In this document: piece after piece, positions 49,545-57,219 of the stretch | Layout of the letters: every line of letters begins with the position of its first letter | Position numbering within the stretch: the stretch's first letter is position 1 | NCBI GenBank assembly: GCA_937862735.1 | Contig: CALMDH010000030.1 | Coordinates: forward strand, 7,828 to 71,827 | Source of the DNA: M0108 sp937862735 | GTDB lineage: Bacteria; Pseudomonadota; Gammaproteobacteria; Chromatiales; Chromatiaceae | Direction of reading: 5' to 3' | DNA: 64,000 bases | Notes under the pieces: model-generated | Seen by the model: only the letters and a program-made list of their open reading frames with translations | Told to the model about the DNA's origin: nothing | Databases searched by the model: none | Translations under genes and position numbers: made by a program

Positions 49545-49943
49545 CTAAAGTGCCGCGAGCACCCGGTCGAGTCGCTCGCGGACCTCCTTCGCCAGGGTCT
49601 GTACTGCCGGGTTGTCCACCAGGGTGAGTACAGCATTTGGGTCCATGAGCTCCACGTGCACCGTGCCGCTCTCGTCCTGCCTGACGACCACGTTGCACGG
49701 CAGTAAGAGTCCAATCGACGGCTCGGCGCTGAGCGCCCGATGCGCCAGTGGTGGATTGCAGGCACCGAGGATGCGGTAGGGCGGCATGTCCGTGCTGAGC
49801 CTCGTCTTCAACGTGGCCTGCACGTCGATATCGGAAAGCACACCGAAGCCCTCCGCCTTGAGGGCCTTGATCACCCCGTCCACCGCTTGCTCGAAGTCCA
49901 TGGGGACCACCTTGCCAAAACCGTATTGCATTGCCATCGGCAT
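49545..49943 (-). CDS. DUF302 family protein
   Basis: A 132-residue DUF302 protein: VPMDFEQAVDGVIKALKAEGFGVLSDIDVQATLKTRL, YRILGACNPPLAHRAL and GLLLPCNVVVRQDESGTVHVELMDP. The two cysteines in the GACNPP and LPCNV motifs are family features. DUF302 proteins are cytoplasmic or periplasmic and uncharacterised but common beside metal and sulfur genes. The start overlaps the ATPase stop (TAATG). Confidence 0.88.
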   Translation of the reverse strand: MPMAMQYGFGKVVPMDFEQAVDGVIKALKAEGFGVLSDIDVQATLKTRLSTDMPPYRILGACNPPLAHRALSAEPSIGLLLPCNVVVRQDESGTVHVELMDPNAVLTLVDNPAVQTLAKEVRERLDRVLAAL

Positions 49944-52246
49944 TACCTCGTTGTTAAGGGTTTGTTGGGAGACAGGAAACCTCGGCTTGCCGTGCGACCG
50001 GCCGTCGGCTCGGTCGAGCGCAGTAACCGCAACCCGTTGAAGACCACCAGCAGGCTGGCGCCCATGTCGGCGAACACGGCCATCCACATCGTCGCGTTGC
50101 CGGTAATCGCCAGCACCAGGAAGACCGCCTTGATGCCGAGGGCGAGGATGATGTTCTGCCACAGCACCGTGCGGGTGCGTCGCGACAGCCGAATGGTCTC
50201 GGGGATTCGGCGCAGATCGTCGTTCATGATCAGGATGTCGGCGGCCTCCATGGCCGTGTCGGTCCCCGCCGCGCCCATCGCCACCCCGAGGTCGGCGGCG
50301 GCCAGCGCCGGTGCGTCGTTGATGCCGTCGCCGACCATGGCGACCGCGCCGTGGTGCTGGCGCAGCTCCCCGATTGCCGCCAGCTTGTCCTCGGGCAACA
50401 GGTTGGCCCGCACCTCGTCGATGCCGGCCTGGCGGGCGATGGTCGCCGCCACCACGGCGTTGTCGCCGGTCAGCATCAGGGTGGCGACACCCAGTCGGTG
50501 CAACTGAGCAATGGCCTCGCGGGAGCGCTCGCGGATCGTGTCGGCCACGGCGAAGAGGGCGAGCACGGTGCCCTCGGAGGCCAACAGTGTGGCGCTCAAT
50601 CCCTGGGATTCGAGGTCTCCCAGACGGGTCTCGATGTCGGGGCCGCACAGGCCGCGCTCCTCGATCAGGCGATGGTTGCCAAGCGTCAGCCGCTGTCCGT
50701 CGATGCGGCCCTCGACGCCGCGTCCCGGCACCGCGGTGAGCGCATCCACCGCCAGCCCAGAGGGCCCGAGTCCGCTCGCGATCGCCTGGGCCACCGGATG
50801 GTCCGAGTGCCCGGCCAGGGCCGCCGCCCAGGCGCGCACCTGAGCCTCGTCGAGGGGCGATGGCAGATACTGGCTGGCGACCAGTCGCGGCTTGCCCTCG
50901 GTGATGGTCCCGGTCTTGTCCAGCGCGATGGCCCGCAGCTTGTGGGCGCCTTCCAGGTAGACGCCGCCCTTGATCAGGATGCCCCGGCGCGCCGCCGCCG
51001 CGAGTCCGCTGACGACCGTGACCGGGGTGGCGATCACCAGGGCGCAGGGACAGGCGATGACCAGCAGCACCAGCGCCTGGTAGAGCGCCTGGGTCCAGCT
51101 CCAGCCCATCCCGAGGGGCGCAAAGACGGCGAAGGCGACGGCAAACACAAACACGGCGGGCGTATAGATTGCCGCGAACCGATCGACGAAGCGCTGTGTC
51201 GGTGCCCGCGCGCCCTGCGCCTGCTCGACCGCGTGAACGATGCGCGCCAGCGTGGTATTGCTGGCGGCGGCGGTGACCCGCAGCTCCAGCAGACCGGCTT
51301 GGCTGATGGTCCCGGCAAACACGGGGTCGCCCACCGTCTTCTCGACCGGGATGCTCTCCCCGGTCACGGGCGCCTGGTCCACGGCGCTGGCCCCGGCCGT
51401 CACCAGGCCATCGAGGGGGATGCGGCACCCGGGGCGGACGCGCACCACGGCGTCCAGCGGCACCTGGTCCGCCGGGACCTCCGCCCAGCCGCCGCCGGCT
51501 TGTCGGACTTCCGCGGTGTCGGGCGCGAGCGCCAGGAGGCTGGCGATCGCACGGCGCGCGCGGTCGACCGAGCGCGCCTCGATCAGCTCGGCGATGGCAT
51601 AGAGCGCCATGACCATGGCCGCCTCCGGCCATTCCCCGATCAGGAAGGCGCCGGTCACCGCGATGGCCATCAGGGCATTCATGTTCAACTGGCCACGGCG
51701 TAACCCCGTCCAGCCCTTGGCGTAGGTCGAAAGGCCGGACAGGCCGATCGCCACGGCGGCGACGGCCATGCCGAGCCCCTTTGTGCCCGGCGTGTCCGCC
51801 GCCAAGAGGTGCAGCGTTTCCGCACCGATGGCCAGCAAGAGGGCCGTGCCGGCCCGCCAGATTCCCCAATCCATGATCGCCCGGTCTTGCCCTGTCTCTG
51901 CCTCGCCCCGCGGTTCGAGGGGCCTGGGCGCGAAGCCGGCCCGGCGGATCGCCGACACGGCGGCGGCGAGCGTGTCGGGCGGCGCCTCGATGGTCAGGGT
52001 ACGGGCCGCCAGCTCGAAGCGCAGCGCGTGGATGCCGGGGACCGCGGCCAGTGCGCGGCGGATGTCCTGCTCCTCGGAAGGGCAGTCCAGGGTGGGAATG
52101 TGCAGCACCGTCGCGCCGCCCGTCGTCCGTGCCGCCGTCGGAACTGGGGGCGCGAGCGATATGGGGGCGCATCCGCAGGCACCGGTACAGGTGGGCGACT
52201 CGACGGGGGGCGGTGGAGGGGACGACTGGTGAGAGGGTGTTTTCAT
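49943..52246 (-). CDS. cadA: Zn/Cd/Pb-type P1B ATPase
   Basis: A 767-residue metal exporter. The N-terminus has Cys-rich TCTGACGCAP and an HMA-like domain with IPTLDCPSEEQDIRRAL, the form seen in ZntA/CadA-like pumps. Hallmarks: TGES, CPC (VIACPCALVIATP), DKTGT, SDHPVA and GDGINDAPAL, with the C-terminal ADMGASLLVVFNGLRLL typical of Zn/Cd/Pb pumps. It is divergent from a CadR/PbrR-like regulator and preceded by a MerR-type promoter whose -10 lies at 52253-52258. For that reason I start at ATG 52246 (leaderless); ATG 52252 would overlap the -10. Confidence 0.9.
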   Translation of the reverse strand: MKTPSHQSSPPPPPVESPTCTGACGCAPISLAPPVPTAARTTGGATVLHIPTLDCPSEEQDIRRALAAVPGIHALRFELAARTLTIEAPPDTLAAAVSAIRRAGFAPRPLEPRGEAETGQDRAIMDWGIWRAGTALLLAIGAETLHLLAADTPGTKGLGMAVAAVAIGLSGLSTYAKGWTGLRRGQLNMNALMAIAVTGAFLIGEWPEAAMVMALYAIAELIEARSVDRARRAIASLLALAPDTAEVRQAGGGWAEVPADQVPLDAVVRVRPGCRIPLDGLVTAGASAVDQAPVTGESIPVEKTVGDPVFAGTISQAGLLELRVTAAASNTTLARIVHAVEQAQGARAPTQRFVDRFAAIYTPAVFVFAVAFAVFAPLGMGWSWTQALYQALVLLVIACPCALVIATPVTVVSGLAAAARRGILIKGGVYLEGAHKLRAIALDKTGTITEGKPRLVASQYLPSPLDEAQVRAWAAALAGHSDHPVAQAIASGLGPSGLAVDALTAVPGRGVEGRIDGQRLTLGNHRLIEERGLCGPDIETRLGDLESQGLSATLLASEGTVLALFAVADTIRERSREAIAQLHRLGVATLMLTGDNAVVAATIARQAGIDEVRANLLPEDKLAAIGELRQHHGAVAMVGDGINDAPALAAADLGVAMGAAGTDTAMEAADILIMNDDLRRIPETIRLSRRTRTVLWQNIILALGIKAVFLVLAITGNATMWMAVFADMGASLLVVFNGLRLLRSTEPTAGRTASRGFLSPNKPLTTR

Positions 52247-52252
52247 ACCCAT

Positions 52253-52283
52253 ATTCAAGACCCTGAAGCCGCTACAGGGTCAA
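52253..52283 (-). promoter_or_regulatory. MerR-type promoter of the metal ATPase
   Basis: Minus strand: -35 TTGACC (52283-52278), a 19-bp spacer and -10 TTGAAT (52258-52253). The spacer carries the dyad ACCCT-N11-AGGGT (52260-52280). The overlong spacer with a central dyad is the hallmark of MerR-family activated promoters. Confidence 0.88.
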
Positions 52284-52339
52284 GCGCCGCGCTCCGGAGG
52301 CGGGAAGGCCCGCGATCACACACAGAGAGAGACTATGGC

Positions 52340-52831
52340 ATGGGCATGAAGATCGGCGAGCTTGCCCGGGTCACCGGGACGCAGGTCGAGACCATCCGCT
52401 ACTACGAGCGCGCAGGCTTGCTGCCGGCCCCGCCGCGCACAGGGGGCAATTACCGCATCTACGGGGACGAGCACGTCGCGCGCTTGACGTTCATCCGCCA
52501 TTGCCGGGTGCTGGATATGGCACTCGACGACGTGCGCCGGTTGCTGATGGTCAAGGATGCCTCAGGGGCGAACTGCGGCACCGTCAATCGCCTGCTCGAC
52601 GATCACATCGTCCGGATACGCGAGCGCATCGAGACGCTGCAAGGGCTGGAGACAGCTCTGCAGCAGCTTCGGGAGCAGTGCCCGGACCCGCGCGCCGTGG
52701 AAGACTGCGGTATCCTCAACGAGCTGTCGGAGCCCCCAGGAGTTGGGTGTCTGGTAGGTCAGTCGACCGCCGAATTGTCCCTGCCGCAGGGGTTCCCGAC
52801 GACAGGGTCTGGGTGTCCAGTCTTCCGGTGA
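52340..52831 (+). CDS. MerR-family metal-responsive regulator (CadR/PbrR-like)
   Basis: A 163-residue regulator. It has the MerR winged helix MKIGELARVTGTQVETIRYYERAGLLPAP and RLTFIRHCRVLDMALDDVRRLL, a dimerisation helix, and cysteines at positions matching Cd/Pb sensors (GANCGTVN, REQCPDP, EDCGIL). It should activate the divergent ATPase by untwisting the 19-bp spacer. The ATG at 52340 fits AGAGAG spacing; 52346 is the conventional family start. The last 30 residues (GVGCLVGQSTAELSLPQG...) look unlike the usual His-rich tail, perhaps replaced at an old junction. Confidence 0.88.
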   Translation: MGMKIGELARVTGTQVETIRYYERAGLLPAPPRTGGNYRIYGDEHVARLTFIRHCRVLDMALDDVRRLLMVKDASGANCGTVNRLLDDHIVRIRERIETLQGLETALQQLREQCPDPRAVEDCGILNELSEPPGVGCLVGQSTAELSLPQGFPTTGSGCPVFR

Positions 52832-52981
52832 AGTGGCATTTGCTCCATCCGACATGAAATCGCCCGGCGTCCGCCCCCAAGGGGCTGCTGTATATCGCCG
52901 TTCCAGCCTGGGCCGAAGTCCTTGTTGAAGGCGACGAGTCAGAGTCGAACCCTCTGCTGGTGTAGGAAGCAAGGCGCGTAG

Positions 52982-53032
52982 ATAAGCGCAGGCTTATATG
53001 GCACCCCATGGCAGCTTCGCTCTTATTGGGCC
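52982..53032. repeat. 51-bp inverted repeat, right copy
   Basis: Reads ATAAGCGCAGGCTTATATGG at the start and CTTATTGGGCC at the end. It is the inverted partner of 36232-36282 (44 of 51 positions). The stop codon of the broken GNAT gene lies within it. Confidence 0.85.
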
Positions 53033-53400
53033 TTGTTGACCGACGCTAGCGGAAGGAACAGCGTCATCGGCGAGTCCGGCAGGGCGATGAAGCCGTGGTG
53101 CTGGTAGAAGGTCGCCGCGGGGTCGTCCTTTGCCTCGACCACCAAGGCATAGGCCGCGATCTCCGCACGGGCGGCCCGGTCGATGGCATCGGCCAGCAGC
53201 AGGCTCGCCGAAGCGAGGGTGTAGTAGCCCGCGATGCGCCCCTCGGGCGTCAGCGCCACGAAACAGGCGGTCACCCGGCGGCGAATGTCCTGCGAGACCT
53301 AAAGCCGGAACTAACGGTCCAGCGGTTCGGAGCCGCTGTCGAAGGTGGTGCGGTCATGCGCGGCGGCGAGCGGTATGACGCGCAAGGGCCTGTCGATCAT
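53023..53400 (-). pseudogene. GNAT acetyltransferase toxin (TacT-like), broken
   Basis: Starting at ATG 53400 the minus strand reads MIDRPLRVIPLAAAHDRTTF and DSGSEPLDR, then TAG, FRL, TAG, VSQDIRRRVTACFVALTPEG. Both halves match TacT-type toxins, but two in-frame stops interrupt the N-terminal part. Further on, LLLAD joins directly to AIDRAARAE, so the acetyl-CoA-binding segment (RxGxGxG region) is deleted in frame. The C-terminus (TFYQHHGFIALPDSPMTLFLPLA) is intact. The toxin must be inactive. It overlaps the antitoxin stop by 4 bp, the normal arrangement of tacAT. Confidence 0.85.
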
Positions 53401-53678
53401 TCGGCACTCAGCAGCTTGCGGCGACGTGCGAAGGCGCGCTCCAGGGCTGGCGACGGGTCCGGCGGGGACAGGAGGACCTGGGCAAAGCGCTCCGAGTCAG
53501 CCAGCGATAGGCGGACGACCTCGCCCTGCTCGATGGTGCGCTGGGCGGCCTCCTGCACGGCGGACACCACGAAGTCGGTCAGGGTGCGGCCCTGAATCTC
53601 CGCGGCACGCTTGAGCATGGCGTGCGGCTCGGTGCTGATGCGAGCTTCGAGCCGAGCGGCGGGAGCGGCTGATGACAC
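53397..53678 (-). CDS. DUF1778 antitoxin (TacA-like)
   Basis: A 93-residue DUF1778 antitoxin: LEARISTEPHAMLKRAAEIQGRTLTDFVVSAVQEAA is the ribbon-helix-helix part, and VRLSLADSERFAQVLLSPPDPSPALERAF is the toxin-binding tail. GTG start at 53678 behind GGGAGGAG. DUF1778 proteins neutralise GNAT toxins that acetylate aminoacyl-tRNA. Here the toxin is broken, so the antitoxin may persist as an anti-addiction function or as a remnant. Confidence 0.87.
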   Translation of the reverse strand: MSSAAPAARLEARISTEPHAMLKRAAEIQGRTLTDFVVSAVQEAAQRTIEQGEVVRLSLADSERFAQVLLSPPDPSPALERAFARRRKLLSAE

Positions 53679-53753
53679 GGGGTGGTTCTCCTCCCGTAAC
53701 TGTACGGCAGCTTGCCGGAAACATCATGACGCCACCTGACCGTGCTCTTTTTC

Positions 53754-54332
53754 CTACTGCCCCGCGAGCGGTCGCCAAACCACCGCGGCCAGCGTCAGGA
53801 GCACCGTAGCCCCCGTTCCCAGCAGCATCCCAGCCCAGATCCAGGCCCAAGGGTTGCCCATCCCGGTCGGCGCCGAAGGATGGGCCTGTAGCGGTGCGGA
53901 TGGCGTTGCCAGCACCGCCCCCGCGGCTGGGGCCTGATTCCGCAACAGGGCGACCGTCTGCACCACCACCTGTTGCAGCGCCGCGTTCTGGCCCTCGATG
54001 AGGCCCTGCATGTCCGCCTTCCAAGCCTCGTGCAGGGCCTTCTGGTCTTCCAGGAAGGACGCCCGATCCCTGAGAGACACCTGGTCCAGCCAATGGGCCT
54101 GGGCCTCGGCGACCTTCTCGATCTGGTCAATCGCGTCCCGCGTCGCCTCCCGGATCGACGCCGCGGCTGGGGCGACCGTTTCCTCAAGATACCGTCTCAG
54201 CACCACCTGGTTCAGCAGCACCACGGCCACAATCGGGTCCTCGCGGCAGATCGCCACCCCATGGGCGCGGGCGACCTCCGCGATCATGTCCCCGATCAGG
54301 TCGTCGCCACCCTGATCATCCCGGTTGCTCAC
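53754..54332 (-). CDS. traM: TraM-like transfer protein
   Basis: A 192-residue protein with a soluble helical N-terminus (DMIAEVARAHGVAICREDPIVAVVLLNQVVLRRYLEETV), a coiled region (DQIEKVAEAQAHWLDQVSLRDRASFLEDQKAL) and one C-terminal membrane helix (WAWIWAGMLLGTGATVLLTLAAVVW). Third gene after traK and traL, the IncP order traK-traL-traM; the name rests on that order. It overlaps traL by 4 bp. Confidence 0.7.
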   Translation of the reverse strand: MSNRDDQGGDDLIGDMIAEVARAHGVAICREDPIVAVVLLNQVVLRRYLEETVAPAAASIREATRDAIDQIEKVAEAQAHWLDQVSLRDRASFLEDQKALHEAWKADMQGLIEGQNAALQQVVVQTVALLRNQAPAAGAVLATPSAPLQAHPSAPTGMGNPWAWIWAGMLLGTGATVLLTLAAVVWRPLAGQ

Positions 54333-55084
54333 GCCGAGGCGGCGGCCCTGGACTGGGCCCGATCCTCACCCAGGGGCAGGGCGTCGAGTTGCGCCCACAG
54401 GTCATCGCGGATGCGCTTGATGCGGGTGCGCGGCATCAGGTCGAAGCCCGCGATGGCCTCCCCGAAAGTCAGACGCTGGCGGAGCATCTCCTCGATGTCC
54501 TTGCCGAAGGTCGCCTTGGTGCGGGCCGGCAGCAGGATGGTCCCGAGGATGCGGTCGCGGGCCTCGTGCAGAAACCTCGCCTGCGTGATCGGCTGGCCCT
54601 GAATTTCCAGGGGTCCCAGATGCTCGTTCAGCCACAGGATCAGCGGCACGTCCGTCGCCGCCAGCAGGGCCATGGTCCCCTTGATGGTCTCCTCCGCGTC
54701 CGGTCCGCCGGCGATCACCGTCTGCACCACCACCTGGTGGCCCAGTTCCCCCAGCAGGGCGAAGACCCCGTTCTCCACCTCGTAGGCCATCAGGGTCTCG
54801 AACCCGTTGCTGCCCACGTCCACCACCACCTGGGCATCCTCCGGCGCCGCGGTGACGATCCCGACCAGGGCGTCCAGGGCCCGGGGGTCGATGACGTGGT
54901 TCTGCGACAGCTTCAGATGGGTCGCCTTGAGCGGCTTGTACTGGAGCAGGGTCGGATTCAGCGTGTCGGTGTCGATGCACGCCACCGGCCGCCTGCGGTC
55001 CACCAGCCACTGGGCGAAGGCCGCGGTCAAAAAGCTCTTACCGACCCCGCCCTTGCCTTGCAGGGTCACAAACATCGTCGCCAT
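54329..55084 (-). CDS. traL: TraL-like ParA-family ATPase of the transfer region
   Basis: A 251-residue MinD/ParA-type NTPase: LQGKGGVGKSFLTAAFAQWL (deviant Walker A, residues 8-27), CIDTDTLNPTLLQY, and VVVDVGSNGFETL as Walker B. Length and position match IncP TraL, an ATPase of the Tra1 region with unclear role in relaxosome or pilus positioning. Organised with traK (30 bp upstream) and traM. Confidence 0.85.
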   Translation of the reverse strand: MATMFVTLQGKGGVGKSFLTAAFAQWLVDRRRPVACIDTDTLNPTLLQYKPLKATHLKLSQNHVIDPRALDALVGIVTAAPEDAQVVVDVGSNGFETLMAYEVENGVFALLGELGHQVVVQTVIAGGPDAEETIKGTMALLAATDVPLILWLNEHLGPLEIQGQPITQARFLHEARDRILGTILLPARTKATFGKDIEEMLRQRLTFGEAIAGFDLMPRTRIKRIRDDLWAQLDALPLGEDRAQSRAAASA

Positions 55085-55114
55085 GGATGACTACTCCAGA
55101 ATCGGAACCTGGGA

Positions 55115-55582
55115 TCAGGACTCGGGCTCCCCCTCGTCCTTCTTATTGATGAAGGTCACTTCCGGCCGCGCCGTCGGGTCCCACTCGAAGGACTTGGGCC
55201 CCTTCGGCACCGCCAGCGGGTCACGGGCCGGCGGCTTCCCCGTCTCGACCGTCGCCTTGGGGGCCTTGCCCGCCGCGGTCCTCGCCTTGGTTCCGCCCCC
55301 GGACTCCCCTTTCCCACCGTCCTTGGCCGCCTTGGCGCGCGCCCGATAGAAGGCGCTGCGGAAGGTCAGCAGGGAGATGTCGATGCCGCTCTCGCGCAGG
55401 GTCTCGACGATCTGTTCGTGGGTTGCCCCGCTCTCGATGGCCGTCTCGATCTTCGGCAGCAACCGCCGGATCTGAGCCCCGATGGACGGGGCGCGCAGGC
55501 GTTCGGCGAGCCGGTCCAGGGCCGCCTCTGCCGCCGCGACGGGGCCAACCTCCTCGGGGGGCGTCGCCTTGTTGTCAGCCAT
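55115..55582 (-). CDS. traK: TraK-like oriT-binding protein
   Basis: A 155-residue basic protein. The helical core KIETAIESGATHEQIVETLRESGIDISLLTFRSAFYRARAK and the tail PKGPKSFEWDPTARPEV follow the plan of IncP TraK, whose tail reads similarly (F-x-F/W-N/D-P-T). TraK wraps DNA beside oriT. It is divergent from traJ with oriT between them, exactly as in IncP plasmids. ATG 55582. Confidence 0.8.
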   Translation of the reverse strand: MADNKATPPEEVGPVAAAEAALDRLAERLRAPSIGAQIRRLLPKIETAIESGATHEQIVETLRESGIDISLLTFRSAFYRARAKAAKDGGKGESGGGTKARTAAGKAPKATVETGKPPARDPLAVPKGPKSFEWDPTARPEVTFINKKDEGEPES

Positions 55583-55836
55583 GAAGCACCACGCATGAAA
55601 TCCGCACAATAAGCGCGTTAGATAAGACGATACGCGGGTGAGACGCGCAAAACAAGTGCATTACAATCTGCGAGAAGTGCATAATAAGCGCGTCATTTGT
55701 GGAAACACGAGCCTCACCAGCACCAACCAAGGGGAGGGGGGAGGCAAGGCAGGATAGGCAAAGTGTATTACACCCCTTGCCCGCGCCCGCCCCAGCGGCC
55801 CCGACCCCCCTCGCCACCATGCCCCCAGGAGACCGA
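55583..55836. other. oriT region with IncP-type nick site
   Basis: Between divergent traK and traJ. On the minus strand 55758-55748 reads CCTATCCTGCC, the conserved MOBP/IncP nick core, with cleavage expected after CCTATCCTG (between complements of 55750 and 55749). GTGT-ATT-ACAC (55763-55773) is adjacent and may be the TraJ site. Nearer traK, AATAAGCGCGT occurs twice as a direct repeat (about 55606 and 55685), possible TraK sites. Confidence 0.85.
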
Positions 55837-56172
55837 ATGCCCGCTTCCCGCGTCTGCCCGATCCGTCTCGAAGCCCGGCTTCGGCGCCTGATCGACGTGC
55901 GCCGCGGCGAGACCAGTTTCAGCGCCTGGGTCCGCCGGGCCTGCGTCCAGCGCATCGAAGCCGACCAGGGCCTCGGCCCCGACCACCTCGCCCGGCTCGG
56001 CGAGCACACAGCCCAGCTCCGGGGCTTAGGCGTCAACCTCAACCAGCTCGCCCATGCCGCCAACGAGGGCCGTCCGGTCGTGCTCAACCCCCAGATGCTC
56101 GCGGCCATCCAGGGCCTCCTGCGCGAGAGCCGGACCCTGCTGGCCGAGATCAAGCAGCGGCTCCCAGAGTGA
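55837..56172 (+). CDS. traJ: TraJ-like relaxosome accessory protein
   Basis: A 111-residue MobC/TraJ-type protein: VCPIRLEARLRRLIDVRRGETSFSAWVRRACVQRI (ribbon-helix-helix) followed by LRGLGVNLNQLAHAANEG, a motif of accessory proteins that load the relaxase. ATG 55837 is preceded by AGGAGA; longer starts add unlikely Pro/Ala-rich sequence. It ends 40 bp before the relaxase with palindrome copy 7 in the gap. Confidence 0.85.
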   Translation: MPASRVCPIRLEARLRRLIDVRRGETSFSAWVRRACVQRIEADQGLGPDHLARLGEHTAQLRGLGVNLNQLAHAANEGRPVVLNPQMLAAIQGLLRESRTLLAEIKQRLPE

Positions 56173-56177
56173 TGGAA

Positions 56178-56191
56178 TTTCGCATGCGAAA
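56178..56191. promoter_or_regulatory. Backbone palindrome copy 7
   Basis: TTTCGCATGCGAAA in the 40-bp gap between traJ and the relaxase gene, 21 bp upstream of the relaxase ATG. Confidence 0.8.
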
Positions 56192-56212
56192 AATTGGCGG
56201 GGGAGGCTGGGC

Positions 56213-57187
56213 ATGAGCGCCGCCGCCGACAACCTGTTCGACGACTATTGGTTCGTCCTGGCGCGCCCCGGCCGCGCCCGGGGTCCGGGCGGCGACCAGG
56301 CCCGCCCGGCGCCCCCGGCCATGCGCAAGACCCTGCTGAACGCGGTCAAGCGCAAGCCCCAGGTCATGGTGAAGATCACCAGCTTCGCCGGCTCCAGGGA
56401 GGGCCTGGCCGCGCACCTGGACTACATCTCCCGCAACGGCAAGAACGAGGTCTTCGACCCCACGGGGAGCCCGTTCAGCGCCATCGGGGCACAGATGGGC
56501 CTCGCGGGCCGCGATGCGCTCCAGCACTACGGCGGCGAGCTGGCCGCGGGGCCGATCCCGGAGGGGCCGGTCGGCAAGAAGAAGGGCCGCCCGCGCTCCC
56601 GGGTCAGCATGAACCTGATGTTGTCCATGCCGGCGGGGACCGACACCGGGGCCTTCGAGCTGGCGGTGCGCGATTTCTTAAGCGAGCAGTTCCGCGCCCA
56701 TGACCACCTGTTCACCTTCCACGACGACCGCGACCACTACCACGCCCATGTCGTGGTCGGGCTCCAGAGCCATGACGGCCGCTGGCTGAACCCGCGCAAG
56801 GGCGATCTCCTGACCTGGCGTGAGGGCTTCGCTGCCAGCCTGGAGCGCCACGGCATCCCCGCCGAGGCCACGCCCGCCTACAGCCGCGGCAAGGGCAAGG
56901 ACGGCTACCGGCGGGACCTGGAGGAACTGGGCCGGCGCGGCACCCGCGAGCGCCCGGACCCCTCGCCGAGCTTCGAGGCCGAGATCGAGGAGCGCGCCAT
57001 CCGCCGCCGCGCCGCGGCCTGGACCCGGATCGCCGCCCACTACACCGAGGCCGGTGACCGCGAGGCGGCGGACGCCATCCGCGGCTACGTGGCGGACCAC
57101 TTCGACCACCACTCGGCGCCAGGGACCGACCAGGCCCCGGCGCCGGTCAACCGCAAAGGCCCGCGCGACCCAGGTCGCGAGCGCTGA
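56213..57187 (+). CDS. traI: MOBP-type relaxase
   Basis: A 324-residue relaxase of the VirD2/TraI type that nicks oriT and pilots the strand. The probable nicking tyrosine is in GLAAHLDYISRNGK (Y71) and the metal-binding histidines in FHDDRDHYHAHVVVGL (H175, H177, H179). Start ATG 56213 follows GGGAGG. It lacks the long C-terminal extension of IncP TraI; LPD7-type sequence of that extension is encoded instead as a separate protein at 34843-36189. The symbol follows IncP usage. Confidence 0.9.
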   Translation: MSAAADNLFDDYWFVLARPGRARGPGGDQARPAPPAMRKTLLNAVKRKPQVMVKITSFAGSREGLAAHLDYISRNGKNEVFDPTGSPFSAIGAQMGLAGRDALQHYGGELAAGPIPEGPVGKKKGRPRSRVSMNLMLSMPAGTDTGAFELAVRDFLSEQFRAHDHLFTFHDDRDHYHAHVVVGLQSHDGRWLNPRKGDLLTWREGFAASLERHGIPAEATPAYSRGKGKDGYRRDLEELGRRGTRERPDPSPSFEAEIEERAIRRRAAAWTRIAAHYTEAGDREAADAIRGYVADHFDHHSAPGTDQAPAPVNRKGPRDPGRER

Positions 57188-57219
57188 TTCAACGACGACA
57201 ACCCAACGGAGCCCCGACC

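Noticed and set aside
36232..53032. Tn3-family transposon bounded by the 51-bp repeats
   Set aside because: The ends do not start with the GGGG-type 38-bp Tn3 terminus, no transposase gene was found inside, and flanking bases show no 5-bp duplication.
19642..56191. The TTTCGCATGCGAAA palindromes as Rho-independent terminators
   Set aside because: They are loopless, symmetric and lie at gene starts, in one case inside codons and twice directly at -35 elements. Operator or ParB site fits better.
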